A model generated the notes under the pieces. That model had not been told where the DNA came from. It made no database searches and saw nothing but the letters and a program-made list of their open reading frames with translations. Positions 1 to 5,859 of a DNA stretch of 6,135 nt are shown here, in pieces. The stretch's first letter is position 1. Every line of letters begins with the position of its first letter. A program made the translations under genes and the position numbers. The stretch is from Clostridia bacterium (GTDB taxonomy: Bacteria; Bacillota; Clostridia; Oscillospirales; UBA644), in the NCBI GenBank assembly GCA_014872655.1, contig WHHJ01000081.1, positions 1 to 6,135 of the forward strand. The letters are read 5' to 3'.

Positions 1-164
1 AACTGGCAGACTTTACGGACGACGCCGGCCTTGTTGCGCAGGCGGGATATCCGGTTTGTTTTGTTGCGTGTGATTCGGATAATGTAAAGATTACGACCCC
101 GGAGGATTTGGATTATTTTAAGTGGGCCGGAAGAAAAAGAAATTTGTTTGATAAGCAGTCATAA
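1..164 (+). CDS. ispD: 2-C-methyl-D-erythritol 4-phosphate cytidylyltransferase (IspD family), C-terminal fragment
   Basis: The gene runs in from the left edge. The frame begins at base 3 and gives 53 residues before TAA at 162-164. The fragment contains FTDDA (residues 4-8) and NVKITTPEDL (residues 27-36). These match the C-terminal end of IspD enzymes, which join CTP to methylerythritol 4-phosphate in the cytoplasmic MEP isoprenoid pathway. The Lys of NVK (residue 29) corresponds to the conserved substrate-binding Lys of E. coli IspD (Lys213). The related TarI (ribitol-phosphate cytidylyltransferase) is the main alternative, but the TDDA motif favours IspD. About 17 residues follow the family motif and end in a basic tail. 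A strong hairpin terminator follows, so the gene is probably the last of a transcription unit separate from the downstream dehydrogenase genes. The N-terminal nucleotide-binding part lies outside the window, so a fusion cannot be excluded. Confidence 0.75.
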   Translation, partial: LADFTDDAGLVAQAGYPVCFVACDSDNVKITTPEDLDYFKWAGRKRNLFDKQS

Positions 165-193
165 GGTGAATATTGAAAATGCTTGCAGAAAAA

Positions 194-240
194 AGGGCGT
201 CGATTTTCAGGTGAAAATCGACGCCCTCGGTTTATTTTTT
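194..240. terminator. Bidirectional intrinsic terminator between convergent genes
   Basis: A perfect 14-bp stem has left arm 195-208 (GGGCGTCGATTTTC) and right arm 213-226, with a four-base AGGT loop at 209-212. An extra A-T pair at 194/227 extends it to 15 bp. On the plus strand a T-rich run (231-240) follows after a short CGG interruption. On the minus strand the stem is followed directly by a run of Ts (complement of the A run at 189-194). It lies between the end of the cytidylyltransferase gene and the end of the minus-strand propeller gene, so it can end transcripts from both directions. The minus-strand side looks stronger because its T tract abuts the stem. Confidence 0.9.
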
Positions 241-242
241 GA

Positions 243-1097
243 TTATCTTGCAGGACGGAAACATACGTGTTGTGCGTCTTCGTCCAAAATTTGAAAGTTT
301 GCAAGGTTTTCTGTGATATACTGACAAGCACAGGTCCACACCACTTGTTTTTGCGGTGTGATTTCGAACATCGGAATCCCTTCCTGTTCATGATTGTGTC
401 CCAGCCAGTTACAGCAAACGTAATTGCCGTTATGCAGCCGTTGAATGCCTAACAGCCATTTGACCTGGATTTGCGGAATGTCTTCGGGAAAAACAGACCA
501 AACTTCTTTACCGTTTTGGTCCAGTTCTCCCAGTCCGTCCATACAGGTATAAACAATATTGCCGTCGTCTTTTTCGACAAACCCAAATGCGTCGGGTCTG
601 GTTTTGGCCTGCCATAAAATTTCACCGGTTTGGCTGTACCGGACGATTTTTTGCAGTCCGGGCTGGACAACCATGTAAGTGCCGTCTTTCATCTTTCGAG
701 GAATACGCATAACCTCATGCATGTTTTCTGCGTCATAAAAAATAGGAATTTTCCGAACAATATCGCCAGCCGGATCTACTTCCACCAGTTGTTTTTGGCG
801 TAATTCTCCGACTAGAATGTTACCGTCTGACAGTGGTTGACAGCCAAAGATTTCATGCTCGGTTTGGTATTGGGTCAAAACCGTTCCTGCACGATCGATG
901 ATGCGGACGCCGCTGGGACCTTTGCCGTAGTGGCAGTACAGGATATTTTGGTTTGGCAGAACCCATAGATCAAAGACGGTGTGTCCGACATGATGTTCCC
1001 ATACAATCGTTCCGTTCGGATCGATTTGAATCAGCTTTTCGGTGCTGGTATCGGTGCCGAGAAAAGCGTGCCGAGAGGTTCCTTGTACAATATCCAT
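243..1097 (-). CDS. Cytoplasmic PQQ-like / arylsulfotransferase-like beta-propeller protein, function unknown
   Basis: This 284-residue protein is built of repeated short units typical of PQQ-like beta-propellers: a hydrophobic strand, then a D-x-x-G turn, then a strand often ending in VW or LW. Examples are LIQIDPNGTIVWE (22-34), VRIIDRAGTVLTQ (64-76), LVEVDPAGDIVRK (104-116), IVRYSQTGEILWQ (151-163), LGELDQNGKEVWS (189-201) and MFEITPQKQVVWT (243-255). Between them are strands such as DGNILVG, DGTYMVV, DGNIVYT and NGNYVCC. About six units suggest a six-bladed fold. There is no signal peptide or membrane segment, so it is predicted to be cytosolic, unlike periplasmic arylsulfate sulfotransferases or quinoprotein dehydrogenases. 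It has eight cysteines. It starts 9 bases after the stop of the iron alcohol dehydrogenase, with its ribosome binding site overlapping that stop codon, so the two are probably co-expressed and translationally coupled. It could be a sensor, scaffold or enzyme of the same pathway. The fold assignment is fairly sure, the function is not. Confidence 0.8.
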   Translation of the reverse strand: MDIVQGTSRHAFLGTDTSTEKLIQIDPNGTIVWEHHVGHTVFDLWVLPNQNILYCHYGKGPSGVRIIDRAGTVLTQYQTEHEIFGCQPLSDGNILVGELRQKQLVEVDPAGDIVRKIPIFYDAENMHEVMRIPRKMKDGTYMVVQPGLQKIVRYSQTGEILWQAKTRPDAFGFVEKDDGNIVYTCMDGLGELDQNGKEVWSVFPEDIPQIQVKWLLGIQRLHNGNYVCCNWLGHNHEQEGIPMFEITPQKQVVWTCACQYITENLANFQILDEDAQHVCFRPAR

Positions 1098-1102
1098 GGG
1101 TA

Positions 1103-1108
1103 ACTCCT
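1103..1108 (-). promoter_or_regulatory. Ribosome binding site of the propeller gene, overlapping the upstream stop codon
   Basis: On the minus strand AGGAGT lies with its first two bases inside the TAG stop codon (1109-1107) of the iron alcohol dehydrogenase. Six bases separate AGGAG from the ATG at 1097-1095. The overlap supports this start codon and suggests translational coupling of the two genes. Confidence 0.8.
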
Positions 1109-2330
1109 ATATAGAAAGTTTCAATGTTTGCATAATGCCGTCTCTGCCAACTGCGGGGATACTGGGTAAGTTTCCGTTTGCATCGCATCCGAGCCGGACA
1201 ATTTCGTCGGCGATCATGTCAAAGTCTTTTTCTGTGATTTCAATGCCGCATACCTGTTTGAGCTGGGTAAAGGTGTTGGGTACGCCGACAGAATCCATAA
1301 AAGCAACAAACCGGTCAATAAATTCGTTGGCGACTTCTTTATCCGATTTTTGTGACCGGTCTAACCCGAACAGGAATTGGCCCAGTTGTGCAAAACGCGC
1401 TGCGCGCTCTTCGTTTAAGTTAGCCGTATACCGGAAAAACGATCTCATAAAGATGGCCAGCGTAACGCCGTGGGTGACATTAAATTGTGCAGACAAAATA
1501 TGTCCCATGTTATGCATCGGCGTTTGAGCGTTCAGCCCGGCCTGCATCCATCCGTTCCAGCAAAGCGTAGATGCCCATTGAATATTGGCTCTGTGTTGAA
1601 CGTTTTTGGGATCTTTCAGTACCAGTGGCAATTCATCCATAATGGCTTTTACGAGACCTTCCTGTGTCCGATCCTGTACTGGAGAGTGCTGATCTCCGTT
1701 AAAATAAGACTCCAGAACATGGGAAATGGCGTCGATCGCGCCGGCTGCTGTTTGGAATGCGGGTAACGAACAAGTCAATTCCGGGTCGACGATAGAAACT
1801 TTCGAATAGATAACCGGCGTATAGACATAAGCTTTTTCTTTGGTTTCGTCGTTGGTGGCTACGCCGATACAGTTCATCTCGCTACTGGTTGCCGGCAAGG
1901 TGGGAATCAAGATCGTCGGCAAGGTTTCGGTCGGCGGAACGGCGACTTCGATGTCGTGACGGCAAACAAACATTTTCCACGGATCATCCGGGTAAAGAAC
2001 ACCGGCTGCAATGATTTTGGTGGAATCCATAACGCTGCCGCCGCCTACGGCAATGACCATATCGACTTTTTCTTGTCTGCAAATATCGATTGCCTGGCGA
2101 ATGTGTGAAAGCAGCGGGTTTGCCTGGACTTTATAGAATTCTGTTACCTGTACGCCATTGTCTTCCAGATTCTTTTTTACGGCGTTTAACAAGTCAGTAA
2201 AAAAGGAATGTTCTTCATAAGAAACCAACATCGCTTTTTTGCCGAAGTCTTTGGCGTAGTTGCCTACGCGCTTTGATTCTCCGGGACCAAAAACGATTTT
2301 AACAGGGTTGTAAAGTTCAAAATTCAACAT
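1107..2330 (-). CDS. Iron-containing alcohol dehydrogenase, YqhD/BdhA-like (aldehyde reductase)
   Basis: This 407-residue group III (iron-type) alcohol dehydrogenase most resembles the NADPH-dependent YqhD and butanol dehydrogenase branch, which in the cell usually reduces aldehydes to alcohols. The N-terminal dinucleotide-binding half carries VGGGSVMDSTK (95-105) and LPATSSEMN (145-153). The predicted metal ligands are Asp200 and His204 (in AIDAISHVLE), His273 (MHNMGH) and His287 (VTHG). Their spacing of 4, 69 and 14 residues equals that I recall for YqhD (194, 198, 267, 281), so the metal site is complete. The usual TGSE motif reads TSSE, with Ser149 in place of Gly. The ATG at 2330 is preceded by AAAGTAGG (2345-2338) at good spacing and by a promoter at 2398-2370. 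It is the first gene of an operon with the propeller gene and diverges from the aldehyde dehydrogenase/transketolase operon. The physiological aldehyde cannot be read from the sequence. A sulfoacetaldehyde or other short-chain aldehyde reductase is possible. Confidence 0.93.
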   Translation of the reverse strand: MLNFELYNPVKIVFGPGESKRVGNYAKDFGKKAMLVSYEEHSFFTDLLNAVKKNLEDNGVQVTEFYKVQANPLLSHIRQAIDICRQEKVDMVIAVGGGSVMDSTKIIAAGVLYPDDPWKMFVCRHDIEVAVPPTETLPTILIPTLPATSSEMNCIGVATNDETKEKAYVYTPVIYSKVSIVDPELTCSLPAFQTAAGAIDAISHVLESYFNGDQHSPVQDRTQEGLVKAIMDELPLVLKDPKNVQHRANIQWASTLCWNGWMQAGLNAQTPMHNMGHILSAQFNVTHGVTLAIFMRSFFRYTANLNEERAARFAQLGQFLFGLDRSQKSDKEVANEFIDRFVAFMDSVGVPNTFTQLKQVCGIEITEKDFDMIADEIVRLGCDANGNLPSIPAVGRDGIMQTLKLSI

Positions 2331-2369
2331 ATAAAAACCTACTTTCTGCTTATATTTTTATACATTGTA

Positions 2370-2398
2370 ATATTAGCATTTATTTCATTTTTTGTCAA
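2370..2398 (-). promoter_or_regulatory. Promoter of the iron alcohol dehydrogenase/propeller operon
   Basis: On the minus strand a consensus -35 box TTGACA (2398-2393) is followed, after 17 bases, by TAATAT (2375-2370). This is a 4/6 match to TATAAT and is directly preceded by TGC, the TGn of an extended -10 element. Transcription is predicted to start near 2363, giving a leader of roughly 33 bases before the ATG at 2330. The -35 box lies within one arm of the inverted repeat at 2391-2423. Confidence 0.72.
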
Positions 2399-2423
2399 TA
2401 GAGAGGATGTTTTTATTGACAAA
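2391..2423. promoter_or_regulatory. Inverted repeat joining the two divergent -35 boxes; candidate operator
   Basis: TTTGTCAATA (2391-2400) and TATTGACAAA (2414-2423) are perfect 10-bp inverted arms separated by 13 bases, centred at 2407. Each arm contains the -35 box of one divergent promoter. The match extends two bases on each side of each TTGACA hexamer, which shared -35 consensus alone does not require. A dimeric regulator bound here would control both operons together. The alternative is that both flanks match by chance in AT-rich DNA. No regulator gene is visible in the window. Confidence 0.5.
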
Positions 2424-2444
2424 TATCAGTGAATGGGGTATAAT
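2416..2444 (+). promoter_or_regulatory. Consensus housekeeping promoter of the aldehyde dehydrogenase/transketolase operon
   Basis: TTGACA (2416-2421) and TATAAT (2439-2444) are both perfect consensus hexamers with the optimal 17-base spacer. Transcription is predicted to begin near 2451, leaving a leader of about 60 bases before the ATG at 2511. A promoter this strong would be nearly constitutive unless repressed, which fits the idea that the overlapping inverted repeat or a downstream site acts as an operator. Confidence 0.9.
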
Positions 2445-2495
2445 ACTGTGTAAGAACTTTGTTTGTTATAAACAGTGTGTTTCAGAAAGAAAGAT

Positions 2496-2504
2496 AAAGA
2501 GGTG
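2496..2504 (+). promoter_or_regulatory. Ribosome binding site that sets the aldehyde dehydrogenase start
   Basis: AAAGAGGTG lies six bases before the ATG at 2511. The open frame extends upstream to a GTG at 2475. That start has no comparable site before it and would add 12 residues (MCFRKKDKEVFF) not expected ahead of the usual aldehyde dehydrogenase N-terminus, so ATG 2511 is preferred. Confidence 0.75.
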
Positions 2505-2510
2505 TTTTTT

Positions 2511-3944
2511 ATGCAAATGATCATTAACGGACAATTTGTGGATTCTTCTTCGGGCAAAACTTTTAATAATATCAATCCGTATAACGGGCAAGTAGTTTGT
2601 ACCGTTCCGGACGGAACTCGGGAAGACTTTGAACGCGCTGCCGAAATTGCTAAAAAAGCGCAGCCGGCATGGGCAAAAACGCCTTTTTATCAACGAGCCG
2701 CCATTTTGAAAAAGTTTATTGCATTGGTTCGTGAAAATTTAGAAGAAATTGCACAGGTGGTTTGCGCGGAAGGCGGAAAAACCATTACCGACAGCCGTGG
2801 GGAGCTGGATTGTCTTTGCATGGTGTTTGAGTCGTTTATCGAGGCGGCTCGGCATATGTACGGCAATACGATTCCGCTTAACGCAGAGGCTCGGACACAG
2901 GGCGACGTTATTTTTACGGTCAGAGAACCGATTGGTGTGTTTGTAACGATTACTCCGTTCAATTTCCCGATCGAGCTGTATGCGCATAAAGTGGCTCCTG
3001 TTTTGATTACGGGAAATGCCGTGGTGATTAAGCCGGCTTCGGATACCCCGATGGCAGCCATGATGTTGACCCGGCTTTTGTTGGATGCCGGCGTTCCGAG
3101 TGGCGTTGCACAGTTTATCACGGGCAGCGGCCGTGAAGTCGGGGATTGGTTGGCGCATACTGAAAATGTGGATTGTGTTAGTTTTACAGGTTCGACAGCG
3201 GTCGGCCGTCAGTTGATGCAGGGCGGCGCGCATAATTTACAGCATGTGTTCTTGGAGCTGGGCGGCAATGATCCTTATGTGGTATTTGAGGACGCCGATA
3301 TGGATGTGGCCGTTGCAGAAGCCGTCGGCGGGCGTTGTTATAATGCGGGCCAGACGTGTTGCGCCAATAAACGTTTTATTATCCAGAATTCGGTAAAAGA
3401 GGAATTTACCAACAAGTTGATTGAAGCGTTGAAGAAGCATCGTATCGGAGATCCGGCTTCGGAAGATACGCAAATGGGCTGTTTGGTGTCGGAGCGTGCC
3501 GCGGCTGAAGTGATGCGGCTGATTGAAAAGACCGTACAGCAGGGCGGAAAAGTTTTATACGGCGGAACCAGTCACGGCGCCTTTGTAGATCCGACTGTCA
3601 TTGAGGTGACCAAAGACATGGATGTGGCAAAGGATATGGAAATCTTTGGTCCGGTTTTCCCGATTATGGGATTCGATACATTTGAGCAAGCGGTTGAAAT
3701 CTCCAATCAGACCATGTATGGTTTGGCTTCTGGCGTGATTACACAGAATATCAATACGGCTATTCAGTTTGCCAATGCGGTACAGGCCGGAACGTGCGTG
3801 ATCAACAGCAGCGGAAACTATCGTTCTGTTCATCAGCCGTTTGGCGGATATAAGCAGACAGGTATCGGTCGTGAGGGAACGAGCCATACTTTGTATGAAG
3901 TGACGCAGGAAAAAACAATTGTTATCAAAAACGTTTTAAAATAA
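2511..3944 (+). CDS. NAD(P)-dependent aldehyde dehydrogenase (ALDH superfamily, succinate-semialdehyde/lactaldehyde DH-like)
   Basis: This 477-residue cytoplasmic enzyme has the usual length and complete catalytic set of the hydrolytic ALDH superfamily, which oxidises an aldehyde to a carboxylic acid. Visible motifs are TPFNFP with the oxyanion Asn151, VVIKPAS with cofactor Lys174, the Rossmann FTGSTAVG (225-232), the general base Glu249 in LELGG, the nucleophile Cys283 in GQTCC, and EIFGP with Glu377. Glu249 argues against the CoA-acylating type, which lacks it. Three residues after Lys174 stands Ser177, where strictly NAD-dependent members usually carry Glu, so NADP use is plausible. It is the first gene of the operon, 24 bases before the transketolase N-subunit, and diverges from an aldehyde reductase. 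This suggests it oxidises an aldehyde released by the transketolase. Succinate semialdehyde, lactaldehyde, glyceraldehyde-type or sulfonated aldehydes are all possible, and the motifs do not choose between them. Confidence 0.93.
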   Translation: MQMIINGQFVDSSSGKTFNNINPYNGQVVCTVPDGTREDFERAAEIAKKAQPAWAKTPFYQRAAILKKFIALVRENLEEIAQVVCAEGGKTITDSRGELDCLCMVFESFIEAARHMYGNTIPLNAEARTQGDVIFTVREPIGVFVTITPFNFPIELYAHKVAPVLITGNAVVIKPASDTPMAAMMLTRLLLDAGVPSGVAQFITGSGREVGDWLAHTENVDCVSFTGSTAVGRQLMQGGAHNLQHVFLELGGNDPYVVFEDADMDVAVAEAVGGRCYNAGQTCCANKRFIIQNSVKEEFTNKLIEALKKHRIGDPASEDTQMGCLVSERAAAEVMRLIEKTVQQGGKVLYGGTSHGAFVDPTVIEVTKDMDVAKDMEIFGPVFPIMGFDTFEQAVEISNQTMYGLASGVITQNINTAIQFANAVQAGTCVINSSGNYRSVHQPFGGYKQTGIGREGTSHTLYEVTQEKTIVIKNVLK

Positions 3945-3968
3945 ATAATATTTTTATGAGGTGAGCGG

Positions 3969-4820
3969 ATGTTAACCAATCAACAGGTGCTGGAGCTGCG
4001 GCTCAAGGCCAATGAAATCCGGAAAGAAACGGTAAAAACCATTGCGTCGATCGGCGTCGGACATATCGGCGGTTCGCTTTCGATTGCCGATGTTCTTTCG
4101 GTGCTGTATTTTGATCAGATGAAAGTGGATCCTCAAAATCCGAAATGGGAAGATCGGGACTGGCTTGTTGTGTCTAAAGGGCATTCCGGCCCGGCTGTGT
4201 ACAGTGCTTTAGCGCTGCGCGGATATTTTGACAAGCAGATGTTGTATACGTTGAATAAGCCCAATACCAATTTGCCGAGCCATTGCGATATGCGGAAAAC
4301 GCCGGGTATTGATATGACAACCGGTTCTTTGGGTCAAGGTTCTTCTGCGGCTGCCGGCATTGCTTTGGGCAATCAGTTGGACGGCAAAAGCAGTTACACC
4401 TACTTGATTTTGGGTGATGGCGAAAGTCAGGAAGGTCAGGTTTGGGAAATGGCCATGTTTGCGGCGCACCGGAAACTGGATCATTTGATTGCCTTTGTTG
4501 ATTGGAACAAGTTACAGATAGACGGCAATGTTGCGGATGTTTGCAGTCTGGGCGACATTGTTGCAAAATTTGAAAGTTTCGGCTGGGATACCGTAAAAGT
4601 AGACGGCCACGATGTACAGGCCATCCACAGTGCGATTGAGCAGGCAAAGACCGTAGCTGGAAAACCTCATATGATCGTATTGGATACGGTAAAAGGAAAG
4701 GGCATCAGTGAGTTAGAGGGAAAAGCATCTTGCCATAATGCCAATGTCAGCCAGGAGCAACTGGAAAGCTATCTGAAAGAGCTGGAAGAAAATGAAAAGA
4801 CGATCCGGGAGGGCAAATAA
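3969..4820 (+). CDS. Split transketolase, N-terminal (ThDP-pyrophosphate-binding) subunit
   Basis: The 283-residue protein corresponds to the first third of full-length transketolase, the usual length for separate N-subunits. It binds the diphosphate of thiamine diphosphate and Mg2+. The ThDP motif runs from GDGESQEG (149-156) to DWNKLQIDG (178-186), with Asp150 and Asn180 as metal ligands. The four active-site histidines of transketolase are present: His32 (GHIGGS), His72 (SKGHSG), His105 (LPSHCDM) and His256 (KASCHN). GSLGQG (119-124) is also typical. ATG 3969 is preceded by GAGGTG (3958-3963) five bases upstream. It lies 24 bases after the aldehyde dehydrogenase gene and a single base before the C-subunit gene, so the subunits are made together and must assemble to be active. 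It transfers a two-carbon ketol unit between sugars. The substrates may not be the standard pentose-pathway ones, judging from the partner subunit. Confidence 0.95.
   Translation: MLTNQQVLELRLKANEIRKETVKTIASIGVGHIGGSLSIADVLSVLYFDQMKVDPQNPKWEDRDWLVVSKGHSGPAVYSALALRGYFDKQMLYTLNKPNTNLPSHCDMRKTPGIDMTTGSLGQGSSAAAGIALGNQLDGKSSYTYLILGDGESQEGQVWEMAMFAAHRKLDHLIAFVDWNKLQIDGNVADVCSLGDIVAKFESFGWDTVKVDGHDVQAIHSAIEQAKTVAGKPHMIVLDTVKGKGISELEGKASCHNANVSQEQLESYLKELEENEKTIREGK
4807..4813 (+). promoter_or_regulatory. Ribosome binding site that sets the transketolase C-subunit start
   Basis: GGGAGGG lies inside the last codons of the N-subunit gene, eight bases before the ATG at 4822. The reading frame is open back to an ATG at 4792, but that start would overlap the N-subunit gene and has no purine-rich site at a suitable distance. 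The 4822 start gives the usual N-terminus for this family. Confidence 0.75.
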
Positions 4821-4821
4821 G

Positions 4822-5799
4822 ATGAGTTTTAAAGTAAAATCAGAGATTGTCGCTGAAAAAACAGCGATGAGAGACGCCTTTTGCTCTACGTTGATCGAAA
4901 TGGCAAAAAAAGATGATCGGATTTGTTTGTTAGACGCCGATTTGATGGGCGCTATGGGAACAAAACCGTTCTTAAAAGAGTTCCCGGACCGCGCGATTGA
5001 TTGCGGTATTCAGGAAGCGAATATGGTGGGCGTTGCTGCCGGGCTTGCGGCGCAGGGAAAAATTCCGTTTGCGCATACATTCGGTATTTTTGCAACGCGC
5101 CGTGCGTGCGACCAGATCTTTGTTTCGTGCGCATATGCCGGATTAAATGTAAAGATTGTGGGATCTGACCCTGGGGTTACTGCTGCATTAAACGGCGGAA
5201 CACATATGCCGTTTGAAGATTTGGGAATCATGCGTGCGATGCCTGAGGTTACGGTGGTAGAACCGACAGACGTGACGATGTTAAAAGACTTGTTGCCGAA
5301 AATTGCACAGATTCCCGGTGTGGCGTATCTGCGTCTGGTTCGGAAATCTTGTGAGAGCATTTACGAAGACGGATCCACTTTTGAAATCGGAAAAGCCAAT
5401 GTGTTGACCGAGGGCAAAGACGTGACAATTATCGCGATGGGATACTGTGTTGGGCAGGCTTTGATTGCCGCACAGCAGTTGAAGAGCGAAGGGATTTCTG
5501 CCACGGTTATTGACATGTTTACATTAAAACCATTGGATAAACAGGCTGTTATCGACGCTGCAAAGCGTACGGGAACAGTGGTGACGGTGGAAAATCACTA
5601 TGTCAATAATGGTTTAGGCTCTGCGGTTGCCGAGGTTTTGTGTGAAAATTGCCCGACGCCGCTGATTCGGCTCGGTTCACAAGACAAATTCGGAGAAGTA
5701 GGGTCTCGGGATTTTCTGGCCGACAAGTTCGGTATTAACGCTAAGGCGATTGTACAGGCAGCGAAAACTGCTGTTGCAAAAAAAACGGGAAACGCGTAA
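4822..5799 (+). CDS. Split transketolase, C-terminal (pyrimidine-binding) subunit with atypical substrate pocket
   Basis: The 325-residue protein covers the pyrimidine-binding and C-terminal domains of transketolase. The catalytic Glu that activates thiamine diphosphate is Glu65 in GIQEANMVGVAAGLA. The conserved active-site His of the THQ motif (E. coli TktA His473) is His128 in GGTHMPFED. By eye alignment to my recollection of E. coli TktA, Arg17 and Arg174 match the phosphate-binding Arg358 and Arg520. However, Ser385 is Ala44 (DADLMGAMG), His461 is Asp116 (GSDPGVT) and Asp469 is Asn124 (ALNGGTH). Ordinary split transketolases keep Ser, His and Asp at these places. The enzyme is therefore probably a functional transketolase with altered substrate preference. 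It is not a 1-deoxyxylulose-phosphate synthase, which is a single longer chain. It starts one base after the N-subunit stop codon and is followed by a GC-rich hairpin, then a second iron alcohol dehydrogenase. An A8 run near the 3' end (5778-5785) leaves the frame intact. Confidence 0.93.
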   Translation: MSFKVKSEIVAEKTAMRDAFCSTLIEMAKKDDRICLLDADLMGAMGTKPFLKEFPDRAIDCGIQEANMVGVAAGLAAQGKIPFAHTFGIFATRRACDQIFVSCAYAGLNVKIVGSDPGVTAALNGGTHMPFEDLGIMRAMPEVTVVEPTDVTMLKDLLPKIAQIPGVAYLRLVRKSCESIYEDGSTFEIGKANVLTEGKDVTIIAMGYCVGQALIAAQQLKSEGISATVIDMFTLKPLDKQAVIDAAKRTGTVVTVENHYVNNGLGSAVAEVLCENCPTPLIRLGSQDKFGEVGSRDFLADKFGINAKAIVQAAKTAVAKKTGNA

Positions 5800-5809
5800 A
5801 ATAAATCAT

Positions 5810-5842
5810 AACGGCGGCCTTTGCCGCCGTTGCGGTTGTTTT
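5810..5842 (+). terminator. GC-rich hairpin after the transketolase genes; weak or partial terminator
   Basis: AACGGCGGC (5810-5818) pairs perfectly with GCCGCCGTT (5823-5831) around a CTTT loop, ten bases after the stop codon at 5799. The following bases, GCGGTTGTTTT, are only moderately T-rich and start with GC-rich sequence. Efficient termination is therefore doubtful. The hairpin may reduce expression of the downstream dehydrogenase or protect the 3' end of the upstream message. No obvious new promoter lies between it and the next gene. Confidence 0.5.
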
Positions 5843-5849
5843 AAGGAGG
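5842..5849 (+). promoter_or_regulatory. Very strong ribosome binding site of the second iron alcohol dehydrogenase
   Basis: TAAGGAGG complements the end of 16S rRNA over eight bases. It is followed at once by an ATG (5850) whose frame stops after 11 codons, and ten bases later by the ATG at 5860, whose frame is open to the window edge and encodes a recognisable protein. The second ATG is the real start. Confidence 0.8.
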
Positions 5850-5859
5850 ATGAGCGCAG

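Noticed and set aside
1..164. Possible role of the cytidylyltransferase in the transketolase/dehydrogenase pathway
   Set aside because: It is on the opposite strand from its nearest neighbour operon, is separated by a strong bidirectional terminator, and matches housekeeping IspD.
1042..1527. Open frame of 161 codons on the plus strand
   Set aside because: It lies opposite the propeller and alcohol dehydrogenase genes, which have clear family motifs, ribosome binding sites and complete active sites. The translation shows no recognisable motif.
2331..2510. Possible riboswitch or small RNA in the divergent intergenic region
   Set aside because: Both predicted leaders are short (about 33 and 60 bases) and AT-rich, with no stable multi-stem structure or terminator. 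Only promoters and the inverted repeats are supported.
2739..3233. Overlapping minus-strand open frames (also 2690-3121) within the aldehyde dehydrogenase gene
   Set aside because: They are antisense to conserved ALDH motifs and have no ribosome binding site or recognisable family.
285..4579. A 16-base exact repeat, CAAAATTTGAAAGTTT, at 285-300 and 4564-4579
   Set aside because: Both copies lie inside coding sequence of unrelated genes in different reading contexts. It is low-complexity AT-rich sequence, so chance is the best explanation.
4174..4647. Minus-strand open frame of 157 codons inside the transketolase N-subunit gene
   Set aside because: The product is rich in Pro, Gln, Cys and Arg without any domain, typical of antisense reading of a coding gene.
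5778..5785. Run of eight A bases near the end of the transketolase C-subunit gene, considered as a slippage or frameshift site
   Set aside because: The frame is intact and only a few codons remain to the stop, with no alternative downstream product of interest.
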